From Pseudomonas frederiksbergensis (GTDB lineage: Bacteria; Pseudomonadota; Gammaproteobacteria; Pseudomonadales; Pseudomonadaceae), in the NCBI RefSeq assembly GCF_035751725.1, contig NZ_CP142104.1, positions 3,100,001 to 3,164,000 on the forward strand: a stretch of DNA of 64,000 nucleotides, written 5' to 3'. The notes below the pieces were generated by a model, which was not told the origin of the DNA, ran no database searches, and saw only the letters and a list, made by a program, of their open reading frames with translations. The stretch's first letter is position 1, and every line of letters starts with the position of its first letter. Shown here one piece after another: positions 54,601-63,283 of the stretch. The position numbers and the translations under genes are program-made.

Positions 54601-56564
54601 CGGTTGAACGCGTCGTTCTCGGCATCGCCGCGCACGATGTGGACGAACGCGTCCTGCAAGGTGTCGTTGAGTTGCTGGATATCGAGGTCCAGGCCTTCGG
54701 CGGCGGTGAAGGCAAAGTCATGAATCCAGAATTCGCGGCCATTGGTGTGGCGCAGGCGGTACGGGAATTCACCCAGCACCCGCAGGCCGAGGTTCTCCAG
54801 GATAGGCAGCACGTCGGACAGCGCCAGCGGCGTGTCGGCGTGATACAGCTTGCAGTGCAGCTCGCGCTGGCCGGACACCTGGCCCAGCGGCTGGTAGAAG
54901 CTCATCACCAGCGGGTTCTTTTCGTTCAGGCTCAACAGGTGCTGCATGTCGACCACGGCCGAGTGCGCGGCAAAGCGCTCGCGGTAGCCGGCCGGGAAGC
55001 CTTTCGGGAAGTCCGACAGCACGTTGGTGCCCTGGGCTTCGCCGAAGCTCTCGATGACCAGGCTGGCATAGTCGTCCTTCCAGCTGCGGCAGGCCTGTAC
55101 GACTTCTTTTTCCAGTAGCAACGGGTCGATGTCGATGCGGTTCTTCGGGTCCACCCGCAGGATCAACTGCACACGGGCCAGTACGGATTCGGAGAAGAAG
55201 GTCCAGAACTCGCAATCCGACGCTTTCAGGCGCTCCATCAGCACCTGCTGGATCTTCTGGCGCACTTCGGTGGAATAGATATCGCGCGGCACGTAGGCCA
55301 GGCAGTAGCAGAAACGGCCGTATGGGTCTTTGCGCAGGAATACGCGGATCTTGTTGCGTTCCTGGATCTGCACGATGGACATGACGGTGCTGAACAGCTC
55401 GTCCACCGGGGTCTGGAACAAGTCGTCGCGAGGCAGCACTTCAACCACCTGGGCCAGTTCCTTGCCCAGGTGCGCCTTGGCCTGGAAACCGGAGCGACGT
55501 TCGATTTCCGCGACCTTGCGACGGATGTACGGGATGACCCGCACGCTCTCGCCATACACCGAAGAGGTGTACAGGCCCATGAAACGGCATTCCTTGATGA
55601 CCTTGCCGTCGGCGTCGATTTGACGGATCGAGACATAATCCGGATAGGCCGGGCGGTGGACACGGCTCGGGTGCGCGGCCTTGGCGAACGACAACACAGT
55701 CGGTTCGCGCAGGTAATTGACGGCGTAGTCTTCGATGCGCAGGTCTTCGGCGGTCAGGCCGGCGCGCAGCAATTTGGTCAGGCCGAGGAAGGACTCGGAG
55801 TCGTACTCGATGTGACCGCCATCGGCTTCATCACGGACCACGAACTCTTCGTAGCCCAGGAACGTAAAGTGGTTACCCACCAGCCATTCCAGGAAGCTCT
55901 TGATTTCGGCTTTTTCATCGGCGTCGGTGGCGTAGGCACTGTTGTCCAGGCTCGCGAGGATTTCCTGGACCTTGGCCTTCATTGGCTCGAAATCGGCCAC
56001 GGCGACGCGCACTTCGCCCAACACCTGCTCAAGTTCCTTGCTCAGGACGTTGAGTTCGGCGGCGTTGGCGCAGCGGTCGATCTCCAGATACATCAGCGAC
56101 TCTTGCAGCACGTCGTCGCCCTGGGTGCCCTTCGGCAGGATCTCCAGCAACTCGCCCTTGCTGCCGCGACGCACGCTCAGGACGGTGGTTTGCAGGGTAT
56201 GGATGCTGTAGCCGCGACGGTTCAGCTCGGTGCGGACCGAATCCACCAGGAACGGCAAGTCATGGTGCAGCACTTCGACGGCGGTGTGGGTCGACTGCCA
56301 GCCGTGGCGTTCGTAATCGGGGTTGTAGACGCGCACCTGCGGTTGCGCGTGGTCAAAGCGCTCAAGCAGGCGCCAGGCGGACAGCGTGCAGCCGGCGAGG
56401 TCGGACAACCGGCGCTGGGTGAGTTCATCGAGGGAAATGATGCCGAAGAATTGTTCAGCGAACAGCGCCACTTGTGGCAGTGCCTGTTCACTGATGTGCT
56501 GCGCCAGTGCCGCTTGCAGTTGATGCTGGAAGTCGGCTTTGCTGGCTGCGGTGAAGAACGCCAT
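51696..56564 (-). CDS. gdhB: NAD-specific glutamate dehydrogenase, 180-kDa class
   Basis: 1622 residues, the size of the large NAD-GDH of P. aeruginosa. The N-terminal half carries regulatory ACT-like domains ([23 protein letters not shown]). The catalytic core is recognisable by [39 protein letters not shown] (in part) and the nucleotide-binding [15 protein letters not shown]. It turns glutamate into 2-oxoglutarate and ammonia with NAD, feeding amino-acid carbon to the citric acid cycle. GGAG precedes ATG 56564. Monocistronic. Confidence 0.95.
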   Translation of the reverse strand: [1622 protein letters not shown]

Positions 56565-56994
56565 CTGTGGTACTCCGCTTGGGCTTGTTATTGATGAAAG
56601 CGTCGCGTGCAGCCCCTTTCGGGGCCGTCGGCCATCCCGTTCCTGATTCTCGGGCAGAGGAAACAGGATGACAGGTGGGTGAAGCTGGACGCGACCCGCA
56701 GGTCACATCCTTTTCCAGGTAATTTCAATCGGATGACCACCTGCAAAAAACACTCCGCGATGCCCTTTGCAGGTGCACATCCGTTGCGCAGCTTAACGAG
56801 TGCGACAACGTGACTGCTTGCAGCGCTGCGACATATTCGGTCATCGGCTAGCGTTATAGCCCTCATGCACCGAACAACCCTAGCAGCCTTGGGGCCAAAC
56901 GGCACCTCGCGGTGGTAATCCAGCAGGAATTCGCCGGGACTGGCAAAATTCCGCTTTTCCACCCGCAAGGCTCACCGGAGCCAGGACCCCTCAC
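56565..56994. other. non-coding divergent region of gdhB
   Basis: 430 bases between gdhB (minus) and the small gene at 56995 (plus). Presumably two promoters; I see no clear gene, REP element or operator. Confidence 0.4.
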
Positions 56995-57348
56995 ATGAAA
57001 ATGACCACCGCCCTGCTGATCGCCAACCCAAGCGATGAAGAAGAAGACAACATGGCCATGCTCTGTTGCCACAGCGCGCAGGGCGAGATGTTCCTGATGA
57101 CCCGCTACCCGGACGAAGACGAGCTGGAGATCACCCTGGACGGCGAGCCCTCGACACTGGACGACGTCAAGGTCACCCTCGGCCCGACCCTGCTGAAGAT
57201 CGAGATCGGCGCGGCGGATGCCGACGCGCTCAATGGCGATGATGTGTTGGAGATTACCTACGACCCCAAGGTGACGGACGTGGCCGAAGTGGAGCGGACC
57301 TTGCGTAACATCCTCGACGGGACCGGGACATACGTCAGCGAGCTCTGA
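56995..57348 (+). CDS. conserved hypothetical acidic protein
   Basis: 117 residues, strongly acidic (SDEEEDN, YPDEDELEITLDGEPSTLDD), no signal or membrane segment. Compact alpha/beta features (CHSAQGEMFLMTRYPDEDELEI). I do not recognise a named family; the ORF is well formed and codon use is normal for the genome. Next to gdhB, but divergent. Confidence 0.6.
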   Translation: MKMTTALLIANPSDEEEDNMAMLCCHSAQGEMFLMTRYPDEDELEITLDGEPSTLDDVKVTLGPTLLKIEIGAADADALNGDDVLEITYDPKVTDVAEVERTLRNILDGTGTYVSEL

Positions 57349-57369
57349 TCCCCGCCAAGGCAGGACTCT

Positions 57370-57401
57370 TTGTGGCGAGGGGATTGATCCCCTCGCCACA
57401 A
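57370..57401. repeat. REP palindrome
   Basis: TTGTGGCGAGGGGATT / GATCCCCTCGCCACAA; perfect stem of about 14 bp, 21 bases after the acidic-protein gene. Confidence 0.85.
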
Positions 57402-57482
57402 TTCGCGTGATACTTGTTATTTCACCGCCGGTCGCTCCTGTCGCACATCACCCTTGACGGCCGGACGAATTCTGGTGTTTCC

Positions 57483-57496
57483 TGAAACCGGTTTCA
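57483..57496. promoter_or_regulatory. PtxS operator upstream of ptxS
   Basis: TGAAACCGGTTTCA, a perfect 14-bp palindrome, the known PtxS recognition sequence. A partial copy AGGTTTCA follows at 57520-57527. Placed 36 bases before the GTG start, so it serves autorepression. Confidence 0.9.
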
Positions 57497-57531
57497 GAAC
57501 CTCAATAAATCCAATAAACAGGTTTCAATCC

Positions 57532-58557
57532 GTGAATTCTTTCTCCGCCGCCCAGCGCAGCCGCGTGACCATGCTCGATGTCGCCGAACGCGCCGGGGTC
57601 TCCAAGGCCAGTGTCTCGCGCTTCATCGGCGAAGACCGTGCCCTGCTCTCCGAGGCTATCGCTCGGCGTATCGAGCAGGCGATCAGCGAGCTGGGCTACC
57701 GTCCAAACCAGATGGCCCGTGGCCTCAAGCGCGGGCGCACGCGCCTGATCGGCATGCTGGTGGCCGATATCCGCAACCCTTATTCGATTGCCGTGATGCA
57801 TGGCGTGGAAACCGCCTGCCGTCGCCATGGCTACAGCCTGGTGGTCTGCAACACCGATCGCGACGATGAGCAGGAACGCCAGCACCTGGCGCTGCTGCGT
57901 GCCTACAACATCGAAGGGCTGATCGTGAACACGCTGGGGCATCACCGCGACGAACTGTTCGAGCTGCGCAGCGAGATGCCGATGGTGCTGGTGGATCGCA
58001 AGGTCGATCGGCTCGAAACCGACTTGGTCGGATTGGACAATCCGGCGGCCATCGAAATGGCCCTCGATCACCTCGAACAGCGTGGCTACCGCGATTTGCT
58101 GCTGGTGACCGAGCCATTCGATGGCACCAGTTCGCGGATCGAGCGGGTCGAAAGTTTCAAGGCCGGCATCGAGCGACGCCCTGCCCTGGCCGGCGCCGTG
58201 GTGGAAACTTGCGAGCAACTGCTCCCGCGCATCAAGACCTTTCTCGCCCAGCCGGACCGTGGTCCCAAGGCGCTGTTCTGTGCCAACGGCATCGCCGCCC
58301 TGGCGGCGACCCGCGTACTCCGCGATTTGGGTTGTCACTTGTTCAATGACATCGGCCTGATCGCCCTCGACGACCTGGACTGGTACCCCTTGGTGGGCAG
58401 CGGCATCACTGCCCTCGCCCAGCCCACCGCCGAAATCGGCGCCAGCGCCTTCGAATGCCTGCTCAAGCGCCTGCGGGGAGACAACGGGCCGGTGCAGACC
58501 CTGGATTTTGCCGCGCGTTTGATCGAGCGTGGGTCGACGCATGGGAGGGCGCGGTGA
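57532..58557 (+). CDS. ptxS: LacI-family regulator PtxS
   Basis: 341 residues. Start taken at GTG 57532 (VNSFSAAQRSRVTM); the upstream ATG at 57454 would put the operator inside the coding region. N-terminal HTH (VTMLDVAERAGVSKASVSRFIG) and a periplasmic-binding-like effector domain (RGRTRLIGMLVADIRNPYSIAVMHG). It represses ptxS and the kgu operon and is released by 2-ketogluconate in P. aeruginosa and P. putida. Two identical operators (57483 and 58616) support the identity. Confidence 0.92.
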   Translation: MNSFSAAQRSRVTMLDVAERAGVSKASVSRFIGEDRALLSEAIARRIEQAISELGYRPNQMARGLKRGRTRLIGMLVADIRNPYSIAVMHGVETACRRHGYSLVVCNTDRDDEQERQHLALLRAYNIEGLIVNTLGHHRDELFELRSEMPMVLVDRKVDRLETDLVGLDNPAAIEMALDHLEQRGYRDLLLVTEPFDGTSSRIERVESFKAGIERRPALAGAVVETCEQLLPRIKTFLAQPDRGPKALFCANGIAALAATRVLRDLGCHLFNDIGLIALDDLDWYPLVGSGITALAQPTAEIGASAFECLLKRLRGDNGPVQTLDFAARLIERGSTHGRAR

Positions 58558-58615
58558 TCGGGCTTGCTCGCGAACAGCGCCTCGAGCACACCGACTAAAT
58601 TTTTTTGACCAAAAC

Positions 58616-58629
58616 TGAAACCGGTTTCA
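58616..58629. promoter_or_regulatory. PtxS operator upstream of kguE
   Basis: TGAAACCGGTTTCA, identical to the site before ptxS, 15 bases before kguE. Confidence 0.92.
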
Positions 58630-58643
58630 GAGGTACAACAACA

Positions 58644-59426
58644 ATGAACAAACCACCCGTTTCCATCAGCCTCTCCAGCTACGGCGCCGACCTGGTGCGC
58701 CAACGCGGTCAGGGCAGTTTCATCGACCTGCTGACCGCCGCCGGCGCTTCGCGTATCGAATGGCGCGAGGAGCTGCTGACCACCGAGCGACCCGCCGAGC
58801 TGGCCGCTGGCGCACGGGGCCAGGGCTTGGAAAGCGTCTACTCTTCACCACTCGAACTCTGGCTCCCCGGCCAGCCCGGGCCCAATCCCGCCCTGGCGGC
58901 CACCTTGCAACGTTGCGAGGCATTCGGCTCGGCGTGGTTGAAGGTTTCCCTCGGCCACTTCACCGACTCCCACGACGTATCGCCCCTGGCAGACGCCCTC
59001 GCGGCAAGCCCGGTGCAACTGCTGGTGGAGAACGATCAGACCTTGCAAGGCGGACGGATCGAACCTCTGCAACGCTTCTTCGCTGCGGTCCAAGCACACG
59101 GTTTACCCATCGCCATGACCTTCGACATCGGCAACTGGCAATGGCAGGACCAATCAGCCACCGCCGCCGCCCGACAGCTCGGACGGCATGTGGCGTATGT
59201 GCATTGCAAGGCCGTGGCCCGGCGCGCCGATGGCAAGCTGGTCGCCGTGCCGCCAGCCGCGACCGACCTGCACCTGTGGGAACAATTGCTCAAGCACATG
59301 CCGGTCGGCGTGATGCGCGCCGCCGAGTACCCGCTACAAGGCGATGACCTGCTGCAATTGACCGCTGAACACGTTGCCCTCCTGTCCCGCCTCGGGCAAT
59401 CGCACCGGGAGACTGCCCATGCCTGA
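58644..59426 (+). CDS. kguE: KguE, TIM-barrel epimerase-like protein of 2-ketogluconate use
   Basis: 260 residues from ATG 58644 (AGAGGT). Sugar phosphate isomerase/epimerase (xylose isomerase-like) fold: [10 protein letters not shown] and TFDIGNWQW carry metal-binding residues. Its exact step in 2-ketogluconate catabolism is not settled. First gene of the kguEKTD operon; overlaps kguK by 8 bases. Confidence 0.88.
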   Translation: MNKPPVSISLSSYGADLVRQRGQGSFIDLLTAAGASRIEWREELLTTERPAELAAGARGQGLESVYSSPLELWLPGQPGPNPALAATLQRCEAFGSAWLKVSLGHFTDSHDVSPLADALAASPVQLLVENDQTLQGGRIEPLQRFFAAVQAHGLPIAMTFDIGNWQWQDQSATAAARQLGRHVAYVHCKAVARRADGKLVAVPPAATDLHLWEQLLKHMPVGVMRAAEYPLQGDDLLQLTAEHVALLSRLGQSHRETAHA

Positions 59427-60429
59427 GTTCGATGTACTGTCGTTCGGCGAAACCATGGCGATGCTGGTCGCCGACGAAACTGGCGACCTGGCTGGCGTCA
59501 ACCGGTTTCACAAACGCATCGCCGGCGCGGACAGCAACGTGGCCATCGGCTTGTCGCGGCTGGGTTTCCAGGTGGGGTGGCTCAGTCGGGTCGGCGCCGA
59601 CTCCCTGGGTCGCTTCGTGGTGCAGGCGCTGGAAAAGGAAGGCCTGGATTGCCGTCATGTGGCCGTCGATCCGGCACACCCCACCGGCTTTCAGCTCAAG
59701 TCCCGCACCGACGATGGCAGCGACCCGCAAGTCGAATATTTCCGTCGTGGTTCGGCCGCCAGCCATCTGTCGATCGACTCCATCACCCCGACGCTGCTCA
59801 CCGCTCGTCATCTCCACGCCACCGGCATCGTGCCAGCGCTGTCGATGACTGCACGGCAAATGTCCTTCGAATTGATGACCCGCATGCGCGAGGCCGGACG
59901 CAGCCTGTCGTTCGACCCCAACCTGCGTCCGAGCCTGTGGGCCAGCGAAGCACTGATGATCCGCGAGATCAACCGCCATGCGGCCCTCGCCCACTGGGTC
60001 TTGCCGGGGCTTGGCGAAGGTCGGCTGCTGACCGGCTTCGATGACCCTGCCGACATCGCGGCGTTTTATCTGGACCAGGGTGCCGAGGTGGTGGTGATCA
60101 AGCTCGGCCCGGACGGTGCTTATTACCGCACGGCGCTGGGCGAGGGATTCGTCGCCGGCGTGCCGGTGGCCCAGGTAGTGGACACGGTGGGCGCTGGCGA
60201 CGGCTTCGCCGTCGGCCTGATCAGCGCGTTGCTCGAAGGCCTCGACGTCACCGAGGCCGTACGGCGCGCGAACTGGATAGGCAGCCGCGCGGTGCAAAAC
60301 CGGGGAGACATGGAAGGACTGCCGACACGCAATGAGTTACTGGCTGAATTCAATGAAGCCAATCGCGAGCAAGCTCTCGCCCACAGGGCTGGCACGAATC
60401 CGTGTGGGCGCGAGCTTGCTCGCGAATGA
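59419..60429 (+). CDS. kguK: 2-ketogluconate kinase
   Basis: 336 residues from ATG 59419. PfkB-family kinase: N-terminal [34 protein letters not shown] (substrate loop), and the catalytic [13 protein letters not shown] with the anion hole and base Asp. Phosphorylates 2-ketogluconate to its 6-phosphate. The last about 22 codons (residues 315-336, [12 protein letters not shown]...RELARE) lie inside a REP pair and add to the protein; without them the length would be about 315, the usual size. Confidence 0.9.
   Translation: MPEFDVLSFGETMAMLVADETGDLAGVNRFHKRIAGADSNVAIGLSRLGFQVGWLSRVGADSLGRFVVQALEKEGLDCRHVAVDPAHPTGFQLKSRTDDGSDPQVEYFRRGSAASHLSIDSITPTLLTARHLHATGIVPALSMTARQMSFELMTRMREAGRSLSFDPNLRPSLWASEALMIREINRHAALAHWVLPGLGEGRLLTGFDDPADIAAFYLDQGAEVVVIKLGPDGAYYRTALGEGFVAGVPVAQVVDTVGAGDGFAVGLISALLEGLDVTEAVRRANWIGSRAVQNRGDMEGLPTRNELLAEFNEANREQALAHRAGTNPCGRELARE
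60362..60427. repeat. REPIN-like pair overlapping the 3' end of kguK
   Basis: ATCGCGAGCAAGCTCTCGCCC (left, in part) faces GGGCGCGAGCTTGCTCGCGAAT (right, in part), joined by ACAGGGCTGGCACGAATCCGT. It lies within the kguK reading frame and supplies the TGA stop just past its end. Confidence 0.88.
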
Positions 60430-60481
60430 GGCAACCGAAAACACCTGCTGCATAAAAACAACAAGCTCAGGAGTCACAGAC

Positions 60482-61777
60482 ATGCAGACGCTCAACCTCG
60501 CCACCCGCCGCTGGTGGTACATCATGCCCATCGTCTTCATCACCTACAGCCTCGCCTACCTCGACCGGGCCAACTATGGCTTCGCCGCGGCCTCGGGCAT
60601 GGCCGAAGACTTGATGATCACGCCAGGCCTGTCGTCGCTGCTCGGCGCGCTTTTTTTCCTCGGCTACTTTTTCTTCCAGGTGCCGGGTGCGATCTACGCG
60701 CAGAAGCACAGCGTGAAGAAGCTGATCTTCGTCAGCCTGATCCTCTGGGGCTCGCTGGCTACCCTCACCGGCGTGGTCTCCAACGCGTACTGGCTGATCG
60801 TGATCCGCTTCATGCTCGGCGTGGTGGAAGCGGCCGTGATGCCGGCGATGCTGGTCTACCTCTGCCACTGGTTCACCCGGGCCGAACGCTCACGCGCCAA
60901 CACGTTCCTGATCCTTGGCAACCCGGTCACGATGCTATGGATGTCGGTGGTCTCGGGGTACCTCGTCGAGCAATTCGACTGGCGCTGGATGTTCATCATC
61001 GAGGGCCTGCCGGCGGTGCTCTGGGCGTTTGTCTGGTGGCGCCTGGCGGACGATCGTCCAGCCCAGGCCAAGTGGCTCAGCGACCAGGAAAAACACGACC
61101 TTGAAACGGCGCTGGCAGCCGAGCAGGTCGGCATCAAGGCGGTGAAGAACTATGCCGAGGCCTTCCGCTCGCCCAAGGTGATCATCCTGGCGTTGCAGTT
61201 CTTTTGCTGGAGCATCGGCGTCTACGGTTTTGTGCTGTGGTTGCCGTCGATCCTCAAGGCGGGCCTGAAGATGAACATGGTCGAAGCCGGCTGGCTGTCA
61301 TCGCTGCCGTACCTGGCGGCCGTGATCGCCATGCTGATCGTGTCCTGGGCGTCGGACAAGGTGCAGAAACGCAAGCGTTTCGTCTGGCCGCCGCTGCTGA
61401 TCGCCTCTATCGCGTTCTATGCCTCCTACCTGCTCGGCGCTGAGCATTTCTGGTGGTCCTATGCCTTGCTGGTGATTGCGGGCGCTTGCATGTACGCGCC
61501 CTACGGGCCGTTTTTCGCCATCGTCCCGGAGATCCTCCCGGCGAACGTGGCTGGCGGCGCGATGGCGCTGATCAACAGCATGGGCGCACTGGGATCGTTC
61601 GGCGGCTCGTACCTGGTGGGTTACCTCAACGGTTCTACCGGCTCCACCGGCATGTCCTTCCTGTTAATGAGCGGTGCGCTGCTGTTGTCGGTGGTGCTGA
61701 CCCTCGCTCTCAATCCCGGTGCCAGCGACCGGGTCGTGCCCAAGACTGCGACACCCCATCCGGCGCCTGTCCGTTAA
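60482..61777 (+). CDS. kguT: 2-ketogluconate transporter (MFS, ACS family)
   Basis: 431 residues from ATG 60482 (AGGAG upstream). Twelve membrane segments (RRWWYIMPIVFITYSLAYLDRANYGFAAA, in part), family motif GYFFFQVPGAIYAQKHSVKKLIF, and SWASDKVQKRKRFVWPP in the middle loop. Proton-coupled uptake of 2-ketogluconate. Third gene of the operon, 52 bases after kguK. Confidence 0.9.
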   Translation: MQTLNLATRRWWYIMPIVFITYSLAYLDRANYGFAAASGMAEDLMITPGLSSLLGALFFLGYFFFQVPGAIYAQKHSVKKLIFVSLILWGSLATLTGVVSNAYWLIVIRFMLGVVEAAVMPAMLVYLCHWFTRAERSRANTFLILGNPVTMLWMSVVSGYLVEQFDWRWMFIIEGLPAVLWAFVWWRLADDRPAQAKWLSDQEKHDLETALAAEQVGIKAVKNYAEAFRSPKVIILALQFFCWSIGVYGFVLWLPSILKAGLKMNMVEAGWLSSLPYLAAVIAMLIVSWASDKVQKRKRFVWPPLLIASIAFYASYLLGAEHFWWSYALLVIAGACMYAPYGPFFAIVPEILPANVAGGAMALINSMGALGSFGGSYLVGYLNGSTGSTGMSFLLMSGALLLSVVLTLALNPGASDRVVPKTATPHPAPVR

Positions 61778-61793
61778 CGAATCGGGAAATCCT

Positions 61794-62771
61794 ATGAAAA
61801 AGCACGTGGTGTTGTACAAGAAACTGTCAGCGCAACTGATGGAACGCCTGCAAGCGAAGGCCCAGGTCACCCTCATCGAACGTCTCGACGCCCGGGGCCT
61901 GGTGCAACTGCGCGATGCCCTGCCCAGCGCCCATGCGCTGTTGGGCGCAGGCCTCAAGCTCGATGCGTCGCTGCTGGACCTGGCGCCCCACCTCGAGGCG
62001 ATCGCCAGCGTTTCGGTGGGCGTCGACAATTACGATATCGACTACCTGACCGAACGGCGGATCATGCTCACCAACACGCCCGATGTACTGACCGAAACCA
62101 CCGCCGACACCGGCTTCGCCCTGATCCTAGCAACCGCCCGGCGCGTGGTGGAACTGGCCAATCTGGTCCGCGCAGGCGCTTGGCAACAGAGCATCGGCCC
62201 CCAACATTTCGGCAACGACGTCCACGGCAAGACCCTGGGCATCGTCGGCATGGGCCGCATCGGCGAAGCCTTGGCCCAACGCGGCCACTTCGGCTTCGGC
62301 ATGCCGGTGCTGTACCACAGCCATTCTCCGAAACCCGCTGTCGAGCAACGTTTCAACGCGCGGTACTGCGACCTCGACACGCTGCTGCAACAAGCGGATT
62401 TCATCTGCTTGACCTTGCCCTTGACCGCCGAGACAGAAGGTCTCATCGATGCACGGGCGTTTGCTCAGATGCGCCCCGGAAGCATCTTCATCAACATCGC
62501 CCGGGGCAAGGTCGTCGACGAAACCGCGCTGATCGAGGCCCTGCGCAGCGGACAGATCCGTGGCGCCGGCCTGGACGTTTTCGAGCACGAGCCTCTGAAC
62601 GCGGATTCACCACTGTTGCAGATGGATAACGTAGTGGCGACGCCGCACATGGGCTCGGCTACGCATGAGACTCGGGAAGCGATGGCGCGTTGTGCGGTGG
62701 AGAACCTGCTGGCGGCGTTGGCGGGGGAACGGCCGGTGAATCTGGTGAACGCGGGGGCGTGGACGCTCTGA
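61794..62771 (+). CDS. kguD: 2-ketogluconate 6-phosphate reductase
   Basis: 325 residues from ATG 61794. D-2-hydroxyacid dehydrogenase: NAD(P) site GIVGMGRIGEALAQRG, the NIARGKVVDETAL region with the catalytic Arg, and catalytic His in TPHMGSATHETR. Reduces 2-keto-6-phosphogluconate to 6-phosphogluconate, which enters the Entner-Doudoroff pathway. Last gene of the operon. Confidence 0.9.
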   Translation: MKKHVVLYKKLSAQLMERLQAKAQVTLIERLDARGLVQLRDALPSAHALLGAGLKLDASLLDLAPHLEAIASVSVGVDNYDIDYLTERRIMLTNTPDVLTETTADTGFALILATARRVVELANLVRAGAWQQSIGPQHFGNDVHGKTLGIVGMGRIGEALAQRGHFGFGMPVLYHSHSPKPAVEQRFNARYCDLDTLLQQADFICLTLPLTAETEGLIDARAFAQMRPGSIFINIARGKVVDETALIEALRSGQIRGAGLDVFEHEPLNADSPLLQMDNVVATPHMGSATHETREAMARCAVENLLAALAGERPVNLVNAGAWTL

Positions 62772-62791
62772 CATTGCCGCCTTCAAAATGT

Positions 62792-62819
62792 GCCATCGCA
62801 AGCAAGATCGCGATGGCAA
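62792..62819 (+). terminator. hairpin after kguD
   Basis: TGCCATCGC (62792-62800) / GCGATGGCA (62811-62819), 20 bases after the kguD stop. It resembles a REP half (GCAAGCAAGATCGCGATGGC), so it may be a repeat remnant that works as a terminator; only a short T-rich tail follows. Confidence 0.55.
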
Positions 62820-62870
62820 CTGTATTCATTTAGATGTGCACGCAACGCTAACTTTCCGGGCACAGCCACC

Positions 62871-62999
62871 TTAGAACGCCGCTGCCAGATTATCCTTTTG
62901 ATCCTTTCTTAAAATAATATAAACATCCCAAACGGCGCAAACAGTAGAGAAAAACCACGCTTCCAGCAAAGCAGCTACATTCCTACATCTCCCTCCTAC
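62871..62999 (-). pseudogene. protein-like remnant on the minus strand
   Basis: An open frame of 42 codons without a proper start (a TGA stop lies just upstream at 63000-63002) encodes a membrane-like tail: about NVAALLEAWFFSTVCAVWDV then YIILRKDQKDNLAAAF and stop. The amphipathic/hydrophobic pattern reads like the C-terminus of a small membrane protein. Probably a decayed gene; chance cannot be excluded. Confidence 0.35.
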
Positions 63000-63078
63000 T
63001 CAATGGCAAGAACAAACCTACGTCAGCCTAGGAAGTCACGCAATAGCCTTCACATCACCCCAATGCTATTAATTAATC

Positions 63079-63098
63079 ACTTGCGAACAAACGCAAGT
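63079..63098. promoter_or_regulatory. inverted repeat upstream of the ABC exporter gene
   Basis: ACTTGCG (63079-63085) / CGCAAGT (63092-63098) around AACAAA, in the AT-richer stretch before the exporter. It could be an operator or a short hairpin. Confidence 0.35.
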
Positions 63099-63142
63099 TG
63101 GGCGCGTCGCGAGGCCCATTAACTACATTGGAGTAAATCGAC

Positions 63143-63283
63143 ATGGGCAGGAAACGCCCTGAAATAAAACGGTCGCCTGGTTGTGCCTCAGTACGTGTTA
63201 TGCGGTTGAATTATCGAAAACAAAACAACCAGGAGCGAGTATATGCACAGCATCCGGGCAATGATAAAAAACGCCTATAGAAA
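63143..63283 (+). CDS. possible small ORF overlapping the exporter start
   Basis: 46 codons from ATG 63143 with GGAG 9 bases before. The product is basic and unrelated to known families as far as I can see (MGRKRPEIKRSPGCASVR...NDKKRLY). It ends 41 bases inside the exporter gene in another frame, so it could be a leader for translational coupling, or not real. Confidence 0.3.

Noticed and set aside
51576..55118. Long open frame opposite gdhB (about 1180 codons)
   Set aside because: Mirror of the gdhB coding frame in GC-rich DNA; composition and lack of motifs argue against a gene.
63143..63283. Precursor peptide of a ribosomally made natural product
   Set aside because: The 46-codon ORF has no leader/core pattern, cleavage site or maturation enzyme in view; kept only as a low-confidence small ORF.
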